DNA from: Candidatus Staskawiczbacteria bacterium | Lineage (GTDB): Bacteria > Patescibacteriota > Minisyncoccia > Minisyncoccales > Staskawiczbacteraceae | Length of the DNA stretch: 32,486 nucleotides | Direction of reading: 5' to 3' | NCBI GenBank assembly: GCA_903839895.1 | Contig: CAIMDW010000028.1 | Coordinates: 1-32,486, forward strand | Shown: one piece after another, positions 7,397-14,043 of the stretch | Numbering within the stretch: position 1 is the stretch's first letter | How the letters are laid out: each line of letters opens with the position of its first letter | The notes under the pieces: model-generated | Databases searched by the model: none | What the model was told of the DNA's origin: nothing | The model's input: the letters and a program-made list of their open reading frames with translations, nothing else | Translations under genes and position numbers: made by a program

Positions 7397-7688
7397 GCTT
7401 CGGGATTTTTTTGAACTTTTTGCGCCATAACTTTATGGTGTTTGTCATTTTGCGGATTTGTCCCTTTGAACCCTGCCGGCAGAAAATGGAAAATTTGATT
7501 TCCAGGCTTCTTTGGCTGCCGCAGATAAAACCGATCAAGTTGGCCGGAAATCGGTAAAGATTACGCTTTTTGCCGTCTTGGCACAAGGTATCCCGAATAA
7601 GGTCTTCTTCGGGAAATTCTCGGGCGAAAACTTCGTTGGTGTGACTGTTGAGCGGCTGTATAAGCCACTCGCAGACTTGTTTTCCCAT
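7383..7688 (-). CDS. Hypothetical protein, 101 residues
   Basis: No family recognised. The protein is basic towards the C-terminus (KLWRKKFKKIPKQK), has five cysteine-free stretches interrupted by single Cys residues, and no signal peptide or membrane helix. Reality is supported by an AAGGAG Shine-Dalgarno about eight bases before the ATG, a TTGATT/TATTAT promoter upstream, and a terminator whose loop contains its stop codon. The basic tail would suit nucleic-acid binding, but that is only a guess. Confidence 0.55.
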   Translation of the reverse strand: MGKQVCEWLIQPLNSHTNEVFAREFPEEDLIRDTLCQDGKKRNLYRFPANLIGFICGSQRSLEIKFSIFCRQGSKGQIRKMTNTIKLWRKKFKKIPKQKAI

Positions 7689-7727
7689 GTGCAGGCTCCT
7701 TATCTTGTTGGAAATGTGCGATTCATA

Positions 7728-7755
7728 ATAATACCGCTTTTTGCCCGAAAATCAA
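7728..7755 (-). promoter_or_regulatory. Sigma-70-type promoter for the 101-residue gene
   Basis: On the minus strand TTGATT (plus 7750-7755), 16-base spacer, TATTAT (plus 7728-7733). The leader to the ATG at 7688 is about 34 bases and carries AAGGAG. Confidence 0.6.
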
Positions 7756-7767
7756 GCCTTTTAGGTG

Positions 7768-7795
7768 TTGCTTTTGCCTCGCAAAAGGGTATAAT
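7768..7795 (+). promoter_or_regulatory. Promoter of pheS-gyrB-ybaB, probably leaderless
   Basis: TTGCTT (7768-7773), 16-base spacer, TATAAT (7790-7795). The ATG of the PheRS gene is at 7804, eight bases after the -10 box, so the mRNA should begin within about two bases of the start codon. No Shine-Dalgarno is present. Confidence 0.65.
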
Positions 7796-7803
7796 TAGGT
7801 AAC

Positions 7804-8943
7804 ATGAACATAGAAATAAACGACCCTAATGAGGGTATTTTGATTAAAAAGCTTGAGGAGAGAACTGATATTAAGGCCGAAAGGATTAAGCATCTTTTGG
7901 CGTTGCCAGATTTGACTAAGAAGGAGAATTCTCCTGTGAAGATAGTGAATGACAAAGTAATGAGCCTGCCGAGATTCTCCAGTTTTGACGTGGTGGAAAT
8001 TCCCAAGGTTGTTACTGTTGAAGATGATTTTGATTTGCTGAATACTCCAAAAGACCATCCGAGCAGAAGGGAATCGGACACTTATTATTTCGATGACGTC
8101 CATATTTTGCGCACGCAGATGACTGTGATGTGGCCATATTACTTCAGGGATAAGGGAGTTTTGGAAAGGCTGGAAAAATATGGCGAAGTGGGATCGCTTG
8201 CGCCAGGAATAGTTTTCAGGAAAGACGAAATTGACAGGAAACATTTCCCAGCTTTTCATCAGACAGATTTTTTGTATGTATGCCGAAGGGATAAGAAAAT
8301 TATTACCCTTGAAGAATTGCAAGACGTCCAGGCAGATGCTGTAAAAGCAATTTTTGGCGACGATATAGAATTTAGGTTTTTGGTTGATACTTTTCCTTTC
8401 ACGGATCCTTCCACTCAAGTGGAAATTAACTGGGGTGGAAATTGGATTGAAATTACTGGCGCAGGACTCGTGCATCCAAATTGCTTGAAAAATTTTGGGT
8501 TAGACCCTGAAGTTTATAATGGCTGGGCGGGAACATTTGGATTGGACAGGGTAGCTATGATAAAATTTGGCATTCCGGATATTAGGATTTTGTGGTCTGA
8601 AGATCCAAGAATTACCAGCCAATTTAAAGACATTAACAGCAAATTTACAGAAGTCAGCAAATATCCTGAAACTTCCCGCGATATTTCTTTTGTGATTGAC
8701 AAGAATATAAACTTGAATAATTATTATGAAATTGTCCGCGATTTTGCAGAGAACTTGATTGAAGAAGTGAAACTGGTGGACGAATTTGAAAATGACGAAA
8801 AATTCGGCAAAGACAAAAAGTCTTACACATTTCGCATTGTTTATCGCAGTCCGGAAAGAACGCTTACAAATGACGAGGTAAATAAAATCCAAGAAGAAAT
8901 TCGCGAAAAAACAAAAACAGATTTAAACGCGGTCTTAAGATAA
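7804..8943 (+). CDS. pheS: Phenylalanyl-tRNA synthetase, one-chain mitochondrial-type architecture
   Basis: 379 residues; charges tRNA-Phe. Class II core: DHPSRRESDTYYF (84-96), motif 2 region VFRKDEIDRKHFPAFHQTD (137-155), FPFTDPSTQVEIN (197-209), and motif 3 GWAGTFGLDRVAMIKFGIPDIR (240-261). Directly after the core (about 285-379) comes an FDX-ACB anticodon-binding domain: KYPETSRDISF, an acidic middle, then RSPERTLTNDEVNKI. In ordinary bacteria this domain sits at the end of PheT, and PheS has an N-terminal coiled coil, which is not evident here. Core plus FDX-ACB in one polypeptide is the plan of mitochondrial PheRS, and several segments (DHPSR, WSEDPR after motif 3, SKYP) recall that enzyme. 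It is the first gene of a cluster with gyrB 18 bases downstream. A separate PheT elsewhere cannot be excluded. Confidence 0.88.
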   Translation: MNIEINDPNEGILIKKLEERTDIKAERIKHLLALPDLTKKENSPVKIVNDKVMSLPRFSSFDVVEIPKVVTVEDDFDLLNTPKDHPSRRESDTYYFDDVHILRTQMTVMWPYYFRDKGVLERLEKYGEVGSLAPGIVFRKDEIDRKHFPAFHQTDFLYVCRRDKKIITLEELQDVQADAVKAIFGDDIEFRFLVDTFPFTDPSTQVEINWGGNWIEITGAGLVHPNCLKNFGLDPEVYNGWAGTFGLDRVAMIKFGIPDIRILWSEDPRITSQFKDINSKFTEVSKYPETSRDISFVIDKNINLNNYYEIVRDFAENLIEEVKLVDEFENDEKFGKDKKSYTFRIVYRSPERTLTNDEVNKIQEEIREKTKTDLNAVLR

Positions 8944-8961
8944 ATAAATTTTAAAAATTCC

Positions 8962-11106
8962 ATGAAATTAGGAATCAAAGAAGTTGGCGATGAAAAGCCA
9001 GAAAAAAAAGAAAAAATAATTACGCCGAAAAAAGCTGAAAAAGCAAAAGCAGAAAAGCCTGCTAAGGTTTTGGCTGCAAAAAAATCTGAACCGAAGGCTG
9101 AACCAAAAAAGAAAGAGATCGAAGAAGAGCCAAAAGAAGAAAAAAAAGGAGAGAAAAGCACAGCTGAAAAAATAGAAGATAAAAAAGGCAAAGCCAGGAA
9201 AGAAGGGGAATACACTGCCAAAGACATTTATGTTTTGAAAGGTTTGGAGCCTGTGCGAATGAGGCCTGGAATGTATATCGGATCTACTGGAATAGACGGG
9301 CTTCATCATTTGATTTGGGAAGTCGTGGATAACTGCTTAGATGAAGCAATGGCAGGATTCGCCCATAATATTGAAATTATCCTTTTGCCAGATACTCGCG
9401 TAAGAGTATCCGACGACGGCAGAGGAATTCCGGTGGAGAAGCATCCTGACACGGGCAAATCAACCCTGGAAACAGTTTTGACTACTTTGCATGCAGGAGG
9501 AAAATTCGGAGGAGAAGCCTACAAAGTTTCCGGAGGTTTGCACGGAGTGGGTATTTCTGTGGTTTGCGCGCTTTCAACTTGGATGGAGGCAGAGGTCCAC
9601 AAAGATGGAGGAATTTACAAGCAAGAATATGTGAGAGGCGTGCCGAAGTCGCCAGTAAAAAAAGTTGGCGATGCAAAGGACACAGGAACAACCCAAACTT
9701 TTGAATACGACCCTACAATTTTCACTGGCGAACTGAAATACGATCCAAAAAGGATTTTGAACCATTTGCGCCAGCAGGCTTATTTGACCAAAGGTGTAAG
9801 GATTACTTTCCGCGATGAAAGGAAAAAAGGAGAAGAATCCAGCTATACATTTTATTTTGAAGGAGGCGTGGGTTCTTATGTAAAATATTTGGTGCAGGGA
9901 AATACTCCAAGGCATCCGAATATTTTTTCCATTTCTACGGAAAAAGACGGCATTGCTGTGGAAGCTGCTTTCCAATACACGCAAGAAATGGAATGCACCG
10001 AAGAATCTTTTGCAAACAATATTTACACAGTGGAAGGCGGAATGCACATTTCGGGATTCCGCACAGCTTTAACAAGATGCCTGAATGATTACGCAAGGCG
10101 CGAAGGATATTTGAAAGAAAAAGATGAAAACTTTTCCGGAGACGACGTGAGGGAAGGCATGACTGCAGTTGTTTCCGTAAAAATAAGGACACCGCAGTTT
10201 GAAGGCCAAACAAAAGCAAAATTGGGAAATCCGGAAGCAAAACCTGCAGTGGAAGCGGCAACTTCGGAGGGTTTGACAGATTATTTGGAAAGGAATCCAA
10301 GCGACGCCAGAGCTATAATAGAAAACTGCTTGTTGGCAACAAAAGCCAGATTGGCCGCCAAAGCCGCCAGACAGACTGTTTTAAGGAAAGGAGCTTTGGA
10401 AGGATTGGCATTGCCGGGAAAATTGGCAGACTGCTTGTCCCGCAAGCCCGAAGAGTGTGAAATTTACATTGTTGAGGGAGATTCTGCCGGAGGCTCTTCC
10501 AAAATGGCTCGCGACAGGAGATTCCAGGCAATTTTGCCTTTGCGCGGAAAGATTTTGAATGTGGAGCGCGCCAGACTGGATAAAATGTTAATAAACAAGG
10601 AAATAAAATCTTTGGTCATTGCCATGGGAACGGGAATTGGCGAAGACTTTGACATTGAAAAATTGAGATACCACAGGATTATAATTATGACCGATGCCGA
10701 CGTTGACGGAGCGCACATTCGGTGTTTGCTGTTAACATTCTTCTACAGATATTTTAAGCCAGTTGTGGAAGCAGGCCATATTTACAGCGCCCAACCGCCT
10801 TTGTATAAAATTCAGGCAGGGAAAAATGTGCAATATGCGTATTCAGACGACCAACGCGACAAAATTGTAAAAGAAATGGGCAAGGCGTCCACCACAATCC
10901 AGCGATACAAGGGTTTGGGAGAAATGAATCCAGAACAACTTTGGGAAACAACAATGAATCCCGAAAACAGGACTCTGCTTCAGGTTGCAGTGGAAGATGC
11001 TCATCAAGCCGATAAAACCTTAGACATTTTAATGGGCGAAGAAGTGGAGCCTCGCAAGAAATTCATCCAAACCCACGCCAAAGTAGCTAAAAACATTGAT
11101 ACATAA
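8962..11106 (+). CDS. gyrB: DNA gyrase subunit B with a charged N-terminal extension
   Basis: 714 residues. Residues 1 to about 83 are a low-complexity tail rich in Lys, Glu and Ala that ordinary GyrB lacks. The normal protein begins at YTAKDIYVLKGLEPVR. GHKL ATPase: EVVDNCLDEA (catalytic E120, N124), DDGRGIPV, and GGLHGVGISVV. The Toprim domain shows EGDSAGGSSKMARDR and DADVDGAHIR. The C-terminal YKGLGEMNPEQLWETTM is typical. Without the tail the length (about 630) fits the short GyrB class. ParE is a possible alternative but the motifs read as GyrB. A shorter start is unlikely because no well-placed ATG is evident at the conserved boundary. It follows pheS and precedes ybaB by five bases, so the three are probably one transcript. 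Supercoils DNA with GyrA, which is not in the window. Confidence 0.93.
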   Translation: MKLGIKEVGDEKPEKKEKIITPKKAEKAKAEKPAKVLAAKKSEPKAEPKKKEIEEEPKEEKKGEKSTAEKIEDKKGKARKEGEYTAKDIYVLKGLEPVRMRPGMYIGSTGIDGLHHLIWEVVDNCLDEAMAGFAHNIEIILLPDTRVRVSDDGRGIPVEKHPDTGKSTLETVLTTLHAGGKFGGEAYKVSGGLHGVGISVVCALSTWMEAEVHKDGGIYKQEYVRGVPKSPVKKVGDAKDTGTTQTFEYDPTIFTGELKYDPKRILNHLRQQAYLTKGVRITFRDERKKGEESSYTFYFEGGVGSYVKYLVQGNTPRHPNIFSISTEKDGIAVEAAFQYTQEMECTEESFANNIYTVEGGMHISGFRTALTRCLNDYARREGYLKEKDENFSGDDVREGMTAVVSVKIRTPQFEGQTKAKLGNPEAKPAVEAATSEGLTDYLERNPSDARAIIENCLLATKARLAAKAARQTVLRKGALEGLALPGKLADCLSRKPEECEIYIVEGDSAGGSSKMARDRRFQAILPLRGKILNVERARLDKMLINKEIKSLVIAMGTGIGEDFDIEKLRYHRIIIMTDADVDGAHIRCLLLTFFYRYFKPVVEAGHIYSAQPPLYKIQAGKNVQYAYSDDQRDKIVKEMGKASTTIQRYKGLGEMNPEQLWETTMNPENRTLLQVAVEDAHQADKTLDILMGEEVEPRKKFIQTHAKVAKNIDT

Positions 11107-11111
11107 AATAT

Positions 11112-11369
11112 ATGGTATTTGACCAATTAAAGAAAATACAGGAATTAAAGAAGTTGCAGGACAGCTTTAAGAAAGAAAAGGAAATTGTTGAGAAAGAGGG
11201 GATTTTGGTTGAAATGAACGGCAACTTTGAAGTTGAAAATATAAGATTGAATCCGGAATTGGACGCGGACAGGCAAGCAGAAGTTTTGAAAAGATGCCTT
11301 AACGAAGCGCGCGAAAATGTTCAAAAAAAGATGGCGAAAATCATGATGAGCTCGGGAATCGGCTTTTAA
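11112..11369 (+). CDS. ybaB: YbaB/EbfC-family nucleoid-associated protein
   Basis: 85 residues, slightly short for the family (usually about 100). A charged helical N-terminus (DQLKKIQELKKLQDSFKKE) leads into the three-strand core, and ends in AKIMMSSGIGF. Family members are dimeric DNA-binding proteins often located by dnaX and recR. Here it lies five bases behind gyrB, which still fits a nucleoid role. Confidence 0.8.
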   Translation: MVFDQLKKIQELKKLQDSFKKEKEIVEKEGILVEMNGNFEVENIRLNPELDADRQAEVLKRCLNEARENVQKKMAKIMMSSGIGF

Positions 11370-11379
11370 AACAAAGGTA

Positions 11380-11408
11380 TTGACTAATCAAAAGTAATCG
11401 GCTATTAT
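11380..11408 (+). promoter_or_regulatory. Strong promoter of secE-nusG-rplK
   Basis: TTGACT (11380-11385), 17-base spacer, TATTAT (11403-11408). Transcription from about 11415 leaves a roughly 41-base leader that contains the hairpin at 11430-11447. Confidence 0.75.
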
Positions 11409-11429
11409 ATGAATATAGAACATAAATAG

Positions 11430-11447
11430 CCGCCGCGAGGCGGTTTT
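11430..11447 (+). promoter_or_regulatory. GC-rich leader hairpin before secE
   Basis: CCGCC (11430-11434) pairs with GGCGG (11439-11443) around a GCGA tetraloop and is followed by TTTT. It lies between the promoter and the secE ATG (11456). It may end ybaB transcripts, attenuate the operon, or just stabilise the 5' end of the mRNA; four T are few for a strong terminator. Confidence 0.5.
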
Positions 11448-11455
11448 AAAATACA

Positions 11456-11650
11456 ATGGCAATTACACAAAAAGTAAACGTATTTTTCAAGGAAGTCTGG
11501 GTGGAAATGAAAAGAGTCACCTGGCTTACTCAAAAAGAAGTCTGGAAATATACTTTGATCGTATTGGGTATTACGATAGCAACAGCCGCTTTTTTGGGCG
11601 GTTTGGATTACATTTTCACAACAATCATAAAAAGCCTTATTTTAAGGTAA
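11456..11650 (+). CDS. secE: Preprotein translocase subunit SecE
   Basis: 64 residues, the usual short bacterial form. An amphipathic N-terminal helix with FFKEVWVEMKRVTWLTQKEV carries the conserved VTWP-like region, followed by one transmembrane helix (about 31-58). Part of the SecYEG channel in the inner membrane. It is followed four bases later by nusG, the classic bacterial gene order. No Shine-Dalgarno. Confidence 0.93.
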   Translation: MAITQKVNVFFKEVWVEMKRVTWLTQKEVWKYTLIVLGITIATAAFLGGLDYIFTTIIKSLILR

Positions 11651-11654
11651 AATC

Positions 11655-12203
11655 ATGCCAAAGCAAGTCATAGAACAAGAAAAAAATTGGTACGTTATCC
11701 ATACTTATTCCGGGTATGAAGACGCGGTAGCTAAGAACCTCAAACAGAGGATCGAGTCTTTGGGCATGGAAGACAAAATTTACAACGTGATTGTTCCGAA
11801 AGAAAAAAAGATAAAAATTAAGAATGGAAAAAGAAAAACAGTAGAAGAAAAAATTTATCCGGGATATGTGCTTGTGCAAATGATGGTTACCGATGAATCG
11901 TGGTACGTAGTCAGGAATACTCCAAGGGTCACAGGATTTTTGGGAGCAGGAACAACTCCGATCCCGGTTTCAGCTGCTGATATTGAAGACTTAATGAAGC
12001 GAATGGAAGTGGGCGAGCCTGAATTTACAATTGACTTTGAAATTGGATCTCCTGTAAAAGTTGTGGATGGCCCATTCAAAGGATTTGAAGGAAAGGTTTC
12101 TGAAATTGACAAAGAGAAAGGAAAAATAAAAGTATTGGTGAATATGTTTGGCAGGGATACTCCTGTAGAACTGGATTCATTGCAAATAAAAAAAGTAGAA
12201 TAA
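11655..12203 (+). CDS. nusG: Transcription termination/antitermination factor NusG
   Basis: 182 residues. NGN domain from about residue 11 (NWYVIHTYSGYEDAVAKNL) to about 115, including YPGYVLVQM and the VTGFLG segment that contacts RNA polymerase. KOW domain from about 125 (VKVVDGPFKGFEGKVSEID) to the end. Links RNA polymerase with Rho or ribosomal protein S10. Second gene of the secE-nusG-rplK cluster. Confidence 0.96.
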   Translation: MPKQVIEQEKNWYVIHTYSGYEDAVAKNLKQRIESLGMEDKIYNVIVPKEKKIKIKNGKRKTVEEKIYPGYVLVQMMVTDESWYVVRNTPRVTGFLGAGTTPIPVSAADIEDLMKRMEVGEPEFTIDFEIGSPVKVVDGPFKGFEGKVSEIDKEKGKIKVLVNMFGRDTPVELDSLQIKKVE

Positions 12204-12208
12204 TTAAT

Positions 12209-12262
12209 TATCAGATGTTGCCTTGGCTTAAGCTTGCTTCTGCCACTACATAATATCTGATC
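12209..12262 (+). promoter_or_regulatory. Structured leader between nusG and rplK
   Basis: ATCAGAT (12210-12216) can pair with ATCTGAT (12255-12261), closing a loop of about 38 bases. The stem may extend inward by a few weak pairs, and TGGC with GCCA (12242-12245) can form an inner stem. The position just before rplK is where a ribosomal-protein leader could lie. No known leader family is recognised. Confidence 0.35.
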
Positions 12263-12269
12263 AAAAAAT

Positions 12270-12695
12270 ATGGCAAAAGAATTAAAGGCTATCGTAAAAA
12301 TACAAATTCCAGCTGGAAAAGCAACTCCAGCGCCTCCAATTGGACCGGCATTGGCCCAGCATGGGCTTAACATTGCAGAGTTCTGCCAAAAATTTAATGC
12401 GGCAACTCAGGCAATGGCGGGATTTAAAATTCCAGCCGAGGTCACAATTTACAAAGACAGGTCTTACACTTTTAAATTGAAAACCCCGATTGCAGCCGAA
12501 CTTATCAAAAAAGCAATTGGAATAGAAAAAGGCTCTGGAACTCCAAACAAGATTAAAGTAGGCAAAATTACTAAAGCTCAATTGAAAGAAATTGCCGAAA
12601 AGAAAATGCCAGACTTGAACACGACAGACATTGAGCAGGCAATAAAAATTATTGCAGGAACAGCCAAAAACATGGGAGTGGAAGTAATAAGTTAA
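12270..12695 (+). CDS. rplK: 50S ribosomal protein L11 (uL11)
   Basis: 141 residues, the standard length. N-terminal domain with [26 protein letters not shown], the proline-rich hinge typical of L11, and the C-terminal rRNA-binding domain ending in the [21 protein letters not shown] segment. Binds 23S rRNA at the GTPase-associated centre. In most bacteria rplA (L1) follows directly; here a terminator and an unrelated gene follow. Confidence 0.97.
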   Translation: MAKELKAIVKIQIPAGKATPAPPIGPALAQHGLNIAEFCQKFNAATQAMAGFKIPAEVTIYKDRSYTFKLKTPIAAELIKKAIGIEKGSGTPNKIKVGKITKAQLKEIAEKKMPDLNTTDIEQAIKIIAGTAKNMGVEVIS

Positions 12696-12702
12696 TCATA
12701 TG

Positions 12703-12732
12703 AAAAACCAAGTGTAAAAAGCTTGGTTTTTT
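12703..12732 (+). terminator. Terminator of the secE-nusG-rplK operon
   Basis: AAAAACCAAG (12703-12712) pairs with CTTGGTTTTT (12722-12731) around a nine-base loop, ending in the T run. The -10 element of the next gene starts three bases later. Confidence 0.8.
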
Positions 12733-12740
12733 GTTATAAT
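12732..12740 (+). promoter_or_regulatory. Extended -10 promoter (TG-n-TATAAT)
   Basis: TG at 12732-12733 and TATAAT at 12735-12740 directly follow the terminator. The leader to the ATG at 12760 would be about 13 bases and has no Shine-Dalgarno. The -35 region is poor. Confidence 0.55.
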
Positions 12741-12759
12741 GAGCCATAAATAAAAACTT

Positions 12760-13404
12760 ATGAAATCAAAAACACTTTTCGCTTTAATTATAGTTTTAAT
12801 CGTGGTGGCTTGCGGAGTTTATTTTACCCACGAATATCTTAAAAGGATTTCCCATCAGGCAACAATTAAAACCGAAAGCATCGCAAGGCCGGATTTTTCT
12901 TTTGATATTTTAAACAGAAAAATTGAAATTAAGGACAAAGCATCGGGAAAATTGATTCAGGAAATTGCTTTGAATCAGTGGATAGACGCGACAATCACGG
13001 TAAAAGACGCTGTTATATTTTCTGACGATATTAATTTCGACGGCTATAAGGATTTAGCCATAATAAGCGACACGCCAGCTGATAACGGATACGGATACAG
13101 TTATTATTTTTATAGCCCTTTGACCAATAAATTTTTGCCAGAGAAGAATTTGGCCGGCCTTTCTTCGCCGACATTCGATGCAAAATCTAAAACAATAAGT
13201 ACTTATAACAGCGGAGGATGCGCGGGAGCTGATTTTGAAGAGAATATTTATTCTTTTGCCGATGGGAAATATGTTCTAACGACAATTAAGGAAGGAGCTT
13301 GTTGCGGGCTGGATGATAGAGACGCCAAATTAGAGGTGAAGGTCAGCGAGTTAAAGAATGGTAAAATGGAAGCTGCAAGGATAGATCCCTGTCCAACGCA
13401 ATAG
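12760..13404 (+). CDS. Membrane-anchored or secreted hypothetical protein, FG-GAP/XAC2610-like
   Basis: 214 residues. Residues 4-22 form a hydrophobic signal or anchor helix containing one Cys. The central DDINFDGYKDLAII resembles the calcium-binding D-x-N-x-D-G loop of FG-GAP and XAC2610-related proteins. Later Cys residues (GGCAG, GACCGLDD, DPCPTQ) suggest disulphides outside the cell. Function unknown. Single gene between its own promoter and that of dcd. Confidence 0.65.
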   Translation: MKSKTLFALIIVLIVVACGVYFTHEYLKRISHQATIKTESIARPDFSFDILNRKIEIKDKASGKLIQEIALNQWIDATITVKDAVIFSDDINFDGYKDLAIISDTPADNGYGYSYYFYSPLTNKFLPEKNLAGLSSPTFDAKSKTISTYNSGGCAGADFEENIYSFADGKYVLTTIKEGACCGLDDRDAKLEVKVSELKNGKMEAARIDPCPTQ

Positions 13405-13407
13405 ATA

Positions 13408-13437
13408 TTGCATTTTATTTTTGCAAAATGGTAGAAT
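13408..13437 (+). promoter_or_regulatory. Promoter of the dcd-thyA module
   Basis: TTGCAT (13408-13413), 18-base spacer ending TG-n, TAGAAT (13432-13437). A second -10-like TATAAT lies at 13450-13455, 14 bases before the dcd ATG at 13470, so start of transcription may vary. Confidence 0.55.
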
Positions 13438-13469
13438 AATTGAAGTCATTATAATTTAAAATAAAAAAT

Positions 13470-14042
13470 ATGATTCTATCTGACGAGGATATCAAAAAAA
13501 ATATCAGAGACGGCATAATAAAAATAACCCCGGCTCCGAATTTTGAAGAACAGTTGGGGCCCTGTTCTTTGGATTTGCATTTGGGAAACAGCTTTAAAGT
13601 TTTCAAAATGAGCAGGTACACTTTCATTGACCTGAAAAATGGAACCAATGTGGATGATATGATGGAAGAAATTATTGTAAAGGACGGCGCCAGCTTTATA
13701 ATCCAGCCGCATGATTTTGTGATTACAGTTACAAAGGAAGAAATAACTTTACCTTCGACCATAATGGGCAGGCTGGACGGCCGAAGCTCATTGGCAAGGC
13801 TTGGCCTGGTAATCCATGTGACGGCCGCCCGGTTTGACCCAGGCTGGAGAGGAAAAGCAGTTATGGAATTGGGGAACTTAGGAACTGTACCGATTGTTTT
13901 ATACGCTGGAATGAGAATTTGCGCCATGACTTTCGAGAGTTTGTCTTCTTTATCGCAAGTACCGTATTTACAGCAGGCAGATCATAAGTACGCCGACCAA
14001 AGCTCAGCGACGGCAAGCAGAATTAATGAAGAGCCAAAATAA
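13470..14042 (+). CDS. dcd: dCTP deaminase (E. coli-type)
   Basis: 190 residues; converts dCTP to dUTP. Key segments: GRSSLARLGL (residues 104-113), HVTAARFDPGW (116-126) and the catalytic glutamate in VMELGN (E133). HVTA and a C-terminal HKYADQSSATASRI are close to the monofunctional E. coli enzyme rather than the bifunctional deaminase-dUTPase of archaea and mycobacteria. First gene of a dTMP-synthesis cluster; thyA begins two bases after its stop. Confidence 0.92.
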   Translation: MILSDEDIKKNIRDGIIKITPAPNFEEQLGPCSLDLHLGNSFKVFKMSRYTFIDLKNGTNVDDMMEEIIVKDGASFIIQPHDFVITVTKEEITLPSTIMGRLDGRSSLARLGLVIHVTAARFDPGWRGKAVMELGNLGTVPIVLYAGMRICAMTFESLSSLSQVPYLQQADHKYADQSSATASRINEEPK

Positions 14043-14043
14043 T

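Noticed and set aside
9482-10531. Several minus-strand open frames of 69-157 residues within gyrB
   Set aside because: They are antisense to strongly conserved coding sequence, have no ribosome-binding site or recognisable protein features.
14026-14043. Upstream ATG for thyA inside dcd
   Set aside because: The ATG at 14044 matches the family N-terminus, and the earlier one adds residues encoded by the dcd tail.
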